DNA of 5,261 bases from Comamonadaceae bacterium UBA2237 (GTDB lineage: Bacteria; Pseudomonadota; Gammaproteobacteria; Burkholderiales; Burkholderiaceae_C): the NCBI GenBank assembly GCA_002347905.1, contig DDYJ01000185.1, forward strand, positions 2,075-7,335, in the 5' to 3' direction. Under the pieces are notes generated by a model. That model did no database searches. It had not been told where the DNA came from and saw only the letters and a program-made list of their open reading frames with translations. Made by a program: the position numbers and the translations under genes. Positions 1 to 5,261 of the stretch are shown in pieces (within the stretch, counting starts at the first letter, position 1; every line of letters begins with the position of its first letter).

Positions 1-1902
1 CCTGGACAAAACCTTGCGCGCAAAAGAGTTTGGCGCAATATGTCTACGGGCGGCAGCCGCGGCATTCGTGAGTCCCATGAATATGTGCGACAAGGCGGTG
101 CAGCCGCCCGCATTATGTTGCTGCAAGCTGCGGCAGCAGAATGGAAAGTGCCTTTCAGCGAGATTTCTGTGGAAAAGGGCGTGGTGACGCATGCCGCTTC
201 GGGTAAGACAACGAGCTACGGAAAGTTAGCTAGCCAAGCATCTAAATTGCCTGCACCTGACCCGAAATCCATCACCCTCAAACACCCAAGAGACTGGAAA
301 ATATTAGGCAAATCTCCGAGGCGTTTAGACACGGCGCCCAAAGTGAATGGGTCGCTCAAATACGGTATCGATACGGCTTTGCCAGGGATGCAATACGCTG
401 CTATCAAAGCCTGCCCGGTGTTTGGTGGCAAGTTGGTAAGTTTTGATGCGTCAAAAATTTCTTCACGGCGCGGTATCAAAGCTGTGGTGCGTGTGGACGA
501 TGAAACCGTGGCGGTATTGGCTGACAGTTTCTGGCGCGCTAAGACGGCACTAGAAGTTTTGCCCATTACTTGGGATTTTGGTTCCAACGGCAAGGAATCT
601 AGCGCCACGATTGCCGAACGTTTGCGCGAAGGATTGACGTCAACAAACAATGTCTTTGCAGATATTGACCAAGGCAATGTGACTGAAGCCATTCAAGGTG
701 CTGCGAAAAAAATTGAAGCTGTTTACGGCACGCCATTTGTTTCACACGCTTGTATGGAACCGATGAATTGCACAGCGCGGGTGACTGCGGATCGTGCAGA
801 AGTCTGGGTGCCTAGCCAAAACGCAGAGGCCTCGTTGGCAGCATTGGCAGCGGTAACAGGCCTACCTTTAGAAAAGTGTGAGGCCTACAACCCGCCCTTG
901 GGTGGCGGCTTTGGCAGAAGGGGGGGAACGCAAGACTATGTGCGCCAAGCTGCCTTGATTGCCAAACAATTCCCAGGTACGCCCATCAAGCTGATTTGGA
1001 CGCGCGAAGAAGACATGACCCATGATTACTTCCGTCCTATTGGCCAATGTCGTTTGGTCGCTGGTATTGATGCCAAAGGGGAGATGGTAGGTTTGCATTT
1101 GCGAGTGTCTGGCCAATCTATCAATGCTTTTGTGTCTCCCCACAATATTGTGGATGGCAAGGATAGACGCCAGTTACAAGGTTACTGGAAGGATCCCGGT
1201 GAATCGCAACTGGGATACACGGTCCCCAATCTCAAGGTTGAGTACGCGATGCGTAACACGCATGTGCCAGTTGGTCCATGGCGTGGCGTTAACACCAACC
1301 AAAATGCTATTTACTTGGAATGCTTTATAGATGAAGTGGCTAAGGCTGCTGGCAAAGATCCTTTGGCGTTTCGGCGCAACTTGATTAAAAACCACCCTAA
1401 ACATTTGGGTGTTTTAGATGCGGTTGCAGACAAAGGTGGTTGGGATAAGCCACTTGCACCAGGAATGTTCAGAGGTATCGCGCAGTTCATGGGCTATGGC
1501 AGTTACACCGCTGCGATTGCGGAGGTTTCTATCAAAGGCAACGATGTCAAAGTTCATCGCTTGGTATTGGCTACAAATTGCGGACATGCTGTGAACCCCG
1601 TGCAAATCGCCAGCCAGATTGAAGGATCCGTTGCCTACGGCATGGATTCCTTGCAAAGCGAGTCGTCCGTCAAGGACGGGCGCATTGTTGAGAAAAATTT
1701 CGATACCTATCCGATTGCGCGTATGTACCAAATGCCAAAAATCGAATCGGTGATTGCGCCTACCTATGACTTCTGGGGTGGAGTAGGCGAGCCCACCATT
1801 TGCGTCGTAGCGCCAGCGATATTGAACGCGATTGCTGCTGCGCGCGGTGGCAAACCCGTGCGTATGCTACCTCTCAAGAACGAGGGCTTGCGCTTGGTAT
1901 GA
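1..1902 (+). CDS. Xanthine dehydrogenase-family molybdopterin-binding subunit (IorB-like), 5'-partial
   Basis: This is the large subunit of a molybdenum hydroxylase of the isoquinoline 1-oxidoreductase beta-subunit type, which hydroxylates or oxidises a substrate at a molybdopterin cofactor and passes electrons to a separate [2Fe-2S] subunit. The frame is open from base 1. The ATG at 40 lies inside the conserved T-G-G-S-R stretch, so it is not the start; 633 codons are visible, against about 700-770 for the family, and the N-terminus is lost. Numbering from base 1, visible signatures are the G-I-D..L-P-G-M hammerhead region near codons 122-133, G-G-G-F-G-R-R at 301-307, P-V-G-P-W-R at 423-428, and G-V-G-E-P near the C-terminus, where Glu597 matches the catalytic glutamate of the family. 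No FAD or iron-sulfur domain is present in this chain; the small subunit may be encoded upstream. Its stop overlaps the SoxY-like start by 4 bases. The family call is firm; the substrate is unknown. Confidence 0.93.
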   Translation, partial: PGQNLARKRVWRNMSTGGSRGIRESHEYVRQGGAAARIMLLQAAAAEWKVPFSEISVEKGVVTHAASGKTTSYGKLASQASKLPAPDPKSITLKHPRDWKILGKSPRRLDTAPKVNGSLKYGIDTALPGMQYAAIKACPVFGGKLVSFDASKISSRRGIKAVVRVDDETVAVLADSFWRAKTALEVLPITWDFGSNGKESSATIAERLREGLTSTNNVFADIDQGNVTEAIQGAAKKIEAVYGTPFVSHACMEPMNCTARVTADRAEVWVPSQNAEASLAALAAVTGLPLEKCEAYNPPLGGGFGRRGGTQDYVRQAALIAKQFPGTPIKLIWTREEDMTHDYFRPIGQCRLVAGIDAKGEMVGLHLRVSGQSINAFVSPHNIVDGKDRRQLQGYWKDPGESQLGYTVPNLKVEYAMRNTHVPVGPWRGVNTNQNAIYLECFIDEVAKAAGKDPLAFRRNLIKNHPKHLGVLDAVADKGGWDKPLAPGMFRGIAQFMGYGSYTAAIAEVSIKGNDVKVHRLVLATNCGHAVNPVQIASQIEGSVAYGMDSLQSESSVKDGRIVEKNFDTYPIARMYQMPKIESVIAPTYDFWGGVGEPTICVVAPAILNAIAAARGGKPVRMLPLKNEGLRLV

Positions 1903-2339
1903 ACCTTCGCCGACGCTTGTTATGGGCGCTCGGCTTGGGGTGGGGCGCATCCCCTGCGCTATTCGCGCAGCATGTGCCGCAAGAGCAATTGTTACAACCG
2001 TATGTGGGTTTAAACCCCGTCCAAAAAGGGCGCGTCAATCTTGAGATTGCCCGTTTGGCCGACAACGGATTCAATGTTCCCCTGAAGGTATCGGTTGCAA
2101 GCCCCATGACTGCTCAAGACCATGTGCTTCGCTTGCTGCTTTTGTCTAACCGCAACCCAAGGCCTTTGATGGCTGCGTTTGAATTTGGACCTGGCTCAGA
2201 CCAAGTGCTTATTTCTACACGAGCTAGGTTAGGCGGTTCACAAACTGTTTATGCATTAGCCCAAACCTCTGACGGACTTTGGTGGCTGGACACGGCAGAG
2301 GTGGAGGTCACTGAATCCGCCTGCTTGGATCAAACATGA
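1899..2339 (+). CDS. SoxY-like sulfur carrier protein with a non-GGCGG terminal arm
   Basis: A 146-residue protein of the SoxY family, the subunit of the periplasmic SoxYZ carrier that holds sulfur intermediates on a C-terminal cysteine. I chose the ATG at 1899 because it forms an ATGA overlap with the preceding stop and opens directly into an export signal: N-L-R-R-R-L at 2-7 resembles a twin-arginine motif, then a hydrophobic stretch to about Ala23. An in-frame ATG at 1800 would place 33 unlikely residues before it. A GAGGG at 1882-1886 is a rather distant ribosome binding site. SoxY hallmarks are P-L-K-V-S-V-A-S-P-M at 61-70, N-P-R-P at 86-89 and S-T-R-A-R-L near 106-111. The C-terminus reads S-A-C-L-D-Q-T, with the only cysteine at 142 followed by four residues; classical SoxY ends in GGCGG. 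It therefore fits the SoxY-related proteins named for an AACIE arm. Its cargo is not known from the sequence. Confidence 0.88.
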   Translation: MNLRRRLLWALGLGWGASPALFAQHVPQEQLLQPYVGLNPVQKGRVNLEIARLADNGFNVPLKVSVASPMTAQDHVLRLLLLSNRNPRPLMAAFEFGPGSDQVLISTRARLGGSQTVYALAQTSDGLWWLDTAEVEVTESACLDQT

Positions 2340-2659
2340 TGCACTCGCGGTTACAAATTATTCCAGCCAAACTGCCTAGCCATATGACCACAGTGCGTTT
2401 GTTGATTCGCCATCCTATGGAAACGGGTTTTCGTTTTGATGTGAATGGTTCAGCAGTAAGTAAGAACGTGATCCACACTTTAACTGCACACTTTGAAGGT
2501 AAACAGGTTTTTAAAGCGACCTTGGGGTCTGGCATATCTGCAGACCCTTTTTTGGAGTTCCAAGTGCGAACACCGCAGAGTGGTGAATTGTTATTGCAGT
2601 GGCAAGACGATGCGGGTGAAACAGGCGAAGCAAAGGCGCGTATTTCACTGACGAACTGA
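2336..2659 (+). CDS. soxZ: SoxZ, partner subunit of the SoxYZ carrier
   Basis: A 107-residue SoxZ protein, which in known systems forms a tight heterodimer with SoxY and helps dock the carrier to the Sox enzymes. The family signature H-P-M-E-T-G-F-R lies at 26-33, followed by the E-G-K-Q-V-F segment (54-59), A-D-P-F-L-E-F (69-75) and W-Q-D-D-A-G at 89-94. The length is typical. It has no signal peptide; SoxZ is usually exported bound to its Tat-targeted SoxY partner, which agrees with the arginine-rich signal on the upstream protein. The start is ATGATG at 2336-2341, so the first or second ATG could be used; the first overlaps the SoxY-like stop by 4 bases, indicating translational coupling with no strong ribosome binding site of its own. 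The 3' end overlaps the convergent cytochrome gene by 15 bases. Whether it serves thiosulfate oxidation is doubtful, given the unusual arm of its partner. Confidence 0.92.
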   Translation: MMHSRLQIIPAKLPSHMTTVRLLIRHPMETGFRFDVNGSAVSKNVIHTLTAHFEGKQVFKATLGSGISADPFLEFQVRTPQSGELLLQWQDDAGETGEAKARISLTN

Positions 2660-3793
2660 AGGACCTTCCATTTGCAGGCCTTGCGCGCGCGTTTTTAAAT
2701 ACAACTCGAGTTGGCGCAAGCGCATATCTTGTTGCGCTGGAACCTGCGCTTGCACACCGGAATAGCAAGCCCTGATTCGTCTTTCGATTGATCCCAAGCC
2801 CTGCCAGCTGATACGGTAAGCAGGAAAGCCTGTTGGGTGTCCAGCTGTAATTCGCTGTGCGCGCATAGCTGCGCCTACTTTGCTGTCGTGGCAGTGTTGG
2901 CAAGAAAGATTCATATGGCCAAGGCGCGTTTTAAAAAGCTTTTCTCCTTGCGCTAAGTTTTGCTTCCATATAGATGCATCCAATGCCTTATTGGGGGGGG
3001 CCATGTTGATAGGAAGTTGTCGTGACGCGTCATGGAGAAAGGTGCTTAACTCTAAAGTAGGGCCATCATCGTTAGACATAAGTAGCCCAGAGGCAGTTGA
3101 GGTTTTCTCAACCCGTTGACGACACACCGCAATTTGGTCTTCTAGGTTGATCAACTTTTGCGAACCTTTTTGCCTTGGAAAGCTCGGAACTTCTTTAGAA
3201 ACTTTTTCAAGCGTATGGCATGTGGTGCAATCTTTCTCCCACCTTCGCTTTCCTTCGTCAATCCAAAGCCCAATGGGGCTCATTACGGTAGCAGATTGCA
3301 GTTGCTCTAAACCAGAAGCCGAATGCGCTTGAATGGATTTGTCATCTTTGCCCAAAACAGGTGGTTGCGTGAACGTGATTAGGGTATCGACGACGGCATC
3401 TATTTGCTTTTGTGTCAACAAGTTTTGCGAGCGTGCAGGAAGGTTGAGTCCTACCGTAGTTCCATAAGGTGGCATCAAAGTATGGGGATTTATTACACGC
3501 GCATCCACAATCCATTGACGCAGTTGCTCCTTGCTATATCGTGCGCCCACACCTTCAAGGGAGGGGCCAAAATTTCCTTGCAACGTAAGTCTATTCACGC
3601 TTTGGTTGTTTTCTCTCCATGCAGGGACTTCATGACACGACACGCAATTGCCGGTGGTTCTGTCTGCCATGATGCGTAAACCCTCAGACGCTTCGAGGGG
3701 TCGCGCACCACTTAGTGTGTTGACACTCACCAAAGCAACAATCGCGATCCACCCGCCAAGCGCTTTGCGTTGCCTTGGTTGTCCTAGCTTCAT
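2645..3793 (-). CDS. SoxX-SoxA fusion tri-heme cytochrome c
   Basis: A 382-residue single-chain version of SoxXA, the periplasmic cytochrome that oxidatively attaches a sulfur substrate to the SoxY cysteine. Residues about 11-30 form a Sec-type hydrophobic signal segment. The SoxX domain (about 38-142) has heme motif C50-V-S-C53-H54, the G-P-S-L-E-G-V-G-A-R segment and T-L-M107-P-P-Y, whose Met is the expected distal heme ligand. A poorly conserved linker (about 143-170) leads into SoxA (about 172-382), with heme motifs C189-T-T-C192-H193 and C298-Q-H-C301-H302, plus P-T-G-F-P-A-Y-R and R-A-C343-Y-S-G. The chain has exactly eight cysteines: six in CxxCH motifs, plus C224 and C343, which fit the two thiolate ligands of diheme SoxA; C343 matches the catalytic, persulfide-forming cysteine. 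The other SoxXA cytochromes I know well have separate SoxX and SoxA chains. It starts 3 bases after the upstream stop, with no clear ribosome binding site, suggesting coupling. Confidence 0.9.
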   Translation of the reverse strand: MKLGQPRQRKALGGWIAIVALVSVNTLSGARPLEASEGLRIMADRTTGNCVSCHEVPAWRENNQSVNRLTLQGNFGPSLEGVGARYSKEQLRQWIVDARVINPHTLMPPYGTTVGLNLPARSQNLLTQKQIDAVVDTLITFTQPPVLGKDDKSIQAHSASGLEQLQSATVMSPIGLWIDEGKRRWEKDCTTCHTLEKVSKEVPSFPRQKGSQKLINLEDQIAVCRQRVEKTSTASGLLMSNDDGPTLELSTFLHDASRQLPINMAPPNKALDASIWKQNLAQGEKLFKTRLGHMNLSCQHCHDSKVGAAMRAQRITAGHPTGFPAYRISWQGLGSIERRIRACYSGVQAQVPAQQDMRLRQLELYLKTRAQGLQMEGPSVRQ

Positions 3794-3796
3794 GGC

Positions 3797-5137
3797 TTAA
3801 AAGCTGTAGCCTGCTTCCATTTCACGGCGAATTTTGTAGGCATGGGTGGTGGTGTCCATCGCCACATCGTCCCAACTGAGGCTTTGGCCTTTGGCAACAG
3901 GGCGTACCACTTTGACGCCATGGGCCAAGCCCAACGGTAAGCCACCCATTTTTTTGGAAGTTGTCGCGGGAAGTAATTTGCCCCACACGGCATAGCCGCC
4001 TTCGCCGTCGAGTAACTCGCCGGGACGCAAATCGCGTTTGGCTGTGGCTACAACATCAGCATTCCAGTGGGTTGCAACGCCCGTCGGTTCATTGCGTAAA
4101 GCAACGCTGGCAACACTGACACCTACCTCTAAGCCAATCAAATGCCAACGTTTATAAAGTGTGAAATAGCGGCCTGATGGATCTGTATGCGCGTTGTATT
4201 CTTCAAAACAGTTTTTGATGTAATCCGTTTCAGCTTCAACTGTGACCCACACACCCATACGAATATCGTAGGGAATTTGACGGCCATCTGCTTCAAGCGA
4301 TGAAATGACTTCCACCATCCCCTTGCGTTCCAACACGCCGCCTTCAGAGATAGGGCGTGTAACGTAAGGAATGTCTTCGACACTTGCAGGTGGATACAAC
4401 AAGCCGTTGCTGGGCACGCCCAAACCAGTAGCGTTAGACACAGCCGTGCTTTCAATCGATGGCTTGGACCCATCTAAAAAGCTGTTGAACATCTTGGGGT
4501 TCAAACCACCCCGCGCAGCTTGCTCAGGCGTCAAACCGTAATAGCCCCAGACCGTCTCAGGCGTGGACTCACAAAAATGTGGCAACCACTTGTGACCGCG
4601 TCCTGCTGCTACGACGGGAAAGCCGCAGGTACGTGCCCAATCCACCAAGTCGCAAATCAAAGCGGGTTGGTCGCCAAATGCGAGTGAATACACCACGCCA
4701 GCCTTTTGTGCGCGTGTTGCTAGCAAGGGACCACAAAATGCATCAGCCTCTACCGTGACGTTGACGACGTGTTTACCATGTGCAAAGGCTTCCAGTATGT
4801 GGTCCACCGCATGCAGAGGCGAGCCGGTGCACTCGACCACGATGTCAATTGCCGGATGGCGTGCCAAGCTTTTCCAATCATCAGAAATGCAGGTACTTCC
4901 CTCTTTAACAGCTTGGTCCAAGGTGGTGGCTTTTAATTGGTCTGGGTTCCAACCCACGCGCGCCAAGTTGGTGCGGGCGGCGTCTGGGGACAAATCGGCA
5001 ATACCTACCAAATGCACGCCAGGTGTTTTAGGGATTTGCGCCAAATACATGGATCCAAATTTGCCAGCACCGATGAGGCCGATGCGAATAGGGCGGTTTT
5101 CTGCTTGGCGTTGTAAGAGTTTGGCGTGCAGGTTCAT
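3797..5137 (-). CDS. DRL-type NAD(P)-dependent oxidoreductase with SAF-like domain
   Basis: A 446-residue cytoplasmic oxidoreductase. Residues about 16-125 are a Rossmann domain with G23-A-G25-K-F-G28 and a V-V-E-C-T-G strand near 100-105. The middle (about 130-350) matches my recollection of the DRL catalytic domain, and about 355-430 looks like a SAF-like domain. DRL stands for DXR-like: a Brucella member makes methylerythritol phosphate from deoxyxylulose phosphate in isoprenoid synthesis. The family is diverse, and many members have been annotated as homoserine dehydrogenase-like or Gfo/Idh/MocA-like enzymes, so the substrate here is unproven. No signal peptide or membrane segment is visible. 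The ATG at 5137 leaves a short leader before the Rossmann motif; there is no good ribosome binding site. It is the first gene of a minus-strand pair with the SoxX-SoxA fusion 3 bases downstream, which suggests a role in the same pathway, either making or consuming a metabolite, though it sits in a different compartment from the cytochrome. Confidence 0.8.
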   Translation of the reverse strand: MNLHAKLLQRQAENRPIRIGLIGAGKFGSMYLAQIPKTPGVHLVGIADLSPDAARTNLARVGWNPDQLKATTLDQAVKEGSTCISDDWKSLARHPAIDIVVECTGSPLHAVDHILEAFAHGKHVVNVTVEADAFCGPLLATRAQKAGVVYSLAFGDQPALICDLVDWARTCGFPVVAAGRGHKWLPHFCESTPETVWGYYGLTPEQAARGGLNPKMFNSFLDGSKPSIESTAVSNATGLGVPSNGLLYPPASVEDIPYVTRPISEGGVLERKGMVEVISSLEADGRQIPYDIRMGVWVTVEAETDYIKNCFEEYNAHTDPSGRYFTLYKRWHLIGLEVGVSVASVALRNEPTGVATHWNADVVATAKRDLRPGELLDGEGGYAVWGKLLPATTSKKMGGLPLGLAHGVKVVRPVAKGQSLSWDDVAMDTTTHAYKIRREMEAGYSF

Positions 5138-5162
5138 AGACGGTTTAGTTCAGCTGAGATTG

Positions 5163-5192
5163 GTTTTAGAGGAAACGTTAATTTTGGGTCAA
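5163..5192 (-). promoter_or_regulatory. Possible sigma-70 promoter for the DRL / SoxXA-fusion pair
   Basis: Read on the minus strand, TTGACC (5192-5187) is followed after 18 bases by TAAAAC (5168-5163), matching the -35 element at five of six positions and the -10 element at four of six. It lies 25 bases upstream of the ATG at 5137, so a transcript would begin near 5156 with a leader of about 19 bases. The position is sensible for the only intergenic region in the window. The -10 is weak, and the call rests on consensus matching by eye. Confidence 0.35.
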
Positions 5193-5221
5193 AAGAGGGC
5201 TGGTCTCTAGTCGCACACGCG

Positions 5222-5240
5222 TCTGATTCGCCGAATCAGA
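5222..5240. promoter_or_regulatory. Perfect 19-base palindrome, candidate operator
   Basis: TCTGATTCG and CGAATCAGA are exact inverted copies, 9 bases each, separated by a single C at 5231. The symmetry ends at 5221/5241. It sits in the only intergenic region, between the minus-strand oxidoreductase start and a possible rightward -10 element at 5248, and 30 bases upstream of the putative minus-strand -35. This form and position suit the binding site of a dimeric transcription factor. No T-run follows on either strand, so an intrinsic terminator is unlikely. The regulator is unknown and could be encoded to the right of the window. Confidence 0.5.
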
Positions 5241-5247
5241 AGCGTCC

Positions 5248-5253
5248 TACAAT
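5248..5253 (+). promoter_or_regulatory. Possible rightward -10 element (TACAAT)
   Basis: TACAAT differs from the TATAAT consensus at one position and lies 7 bases after the palindrome at 5222-5240. The only -35-like match at a tolerable distance is CTGATT (5223-5228), three of six positions at 19-base spacing and inside the palindrome. If real, it would drive a gene beginning beyond the window, and a protein on the palindrome would directly block or replace -35 contacts. The evidence is thin. Confidence 0.25.
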
Positions 5254-5261
5254 AGCGGATT

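Noticed and set aside
216..1731. Open frames antisense or out of frame within the hydroxylase gene (216-692, 868-1143, 1124-1330, 1174-1404, 1414-1731)
   Set aside because: They resemble no family I know, and the overlapping frame is strongly conserved coding sequence; they are shadows.
1800..1898. Upstream ATG at 1800 as the start of the SoxY-like gene
   Set aside because: It would add 33 residues rich in Arg and Cys in front of a well-formed export signal and would overlap the hydroxylase gene by about 100 bases; ATG 1899 fits the ATGA coupling seen again at soxZ.
40..1902. ATG at 40 as the true start of the molybdenum hydroxylase subunit
   Set aside because: The frame is open to base 1 with plausible residues, and the ATG falls inside a conserved internal T-G-G-S-R region, so the gene runs off the left edge.
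2658..2668. GAAGG-A-CCTTC as a terminator hairpin after soxZ
   Set aside because: The loop is too small, the stem too short and no T-run follows; it also lies within the coding sequence of the convergent cytochrome gene.
2511..3993. Open frames overlapping soxZ and the SoxXA fusion (2511-2903, 2880-3119, 3147-3332, 3404-3679, 3790-3993)
   Set aside because: They lie opposite to or out of frame with convincing cytochrome, SoxZ and oxidoreductase sequence and show no recognisable motifs.
4755..5210. A 151-residue plus-strand open frame opposite the oxidoreductase
   Set aside because: It is the antisense of the conserved Rossmann domain, shows no family features, and has no evident ribosome binding site.
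5222..5240. The 19-base palindrome as an intrinsic terminator
   Set aside because: No T-run follows on either strand and no gene seen here ends next to it, so an operator is the better reading.

Overview
The window is a compact protein-coding segment with five genes and one short intergenic region, at the right end. I see no rRNA, tRNA, CRISPR array or insertion sequence. Base composition is roughly balanced. Protein style and gene families suggest a proteobacterium, most likely a betaproteobacterium of the Burkholderiales; this is an inference from the look of the proteins, not a database result.

Left half, plus strand: the 3' part of a large molybdopterin-binding subunit of the xanthine dehydrogenase / isoquinoline 1-oxidoreductase (IorB) type (1-1902, 5' end outside the window), then a SoxY-like carrier protein (1899-2339) and SoxZ (2336-2659). 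Both junctions are 4-base ATGA overlaps, so the three are almost certainly co-transcribed and translationally coupled. The SoxY-like protein lacks the usual GGCGG terminal arm and ends in S-A-C-L-D-Q-T, so it belongs with the SoxY paralogues (a class named in databases for an AACIE arm) and not with the classical thiosulfate carrier.

Right half, minus strand: a DRL-type NAD(P)-dependent oxidoreductase with a C-terminal SAF-like domain (5137-3797), followed after only 3 bases by a single-chain tri-heme cytochrome that joins a SoxX domain to a SoxA domain (3793-2645). This pair converges on the SoxZ gene, and the two 3' ends overlap by 15 bases.

Right end (5138-5261): a possible promoter for the minus-strand pair, a perfect 19-base palindrome with 9-base arms, and a -10-like TACAAT for a possible rightward transcript leaving the window.

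Taken together, the locus looks like a non-classical Sox-type module. SoxYZ would carry a sulfur-containing substrate covalently on one cysteine, the SoxXA fusion would load it oxidatively, and the molybdenum hydroxylase would oxidise the substrate or the carrier-bound adduct. The DRL-type enzyme would act in the cytoplasm on a related metabolite. SoxB and SoxCD are not in the window. The families are well supported by sequence; the joint pathway and its substrate are inference.
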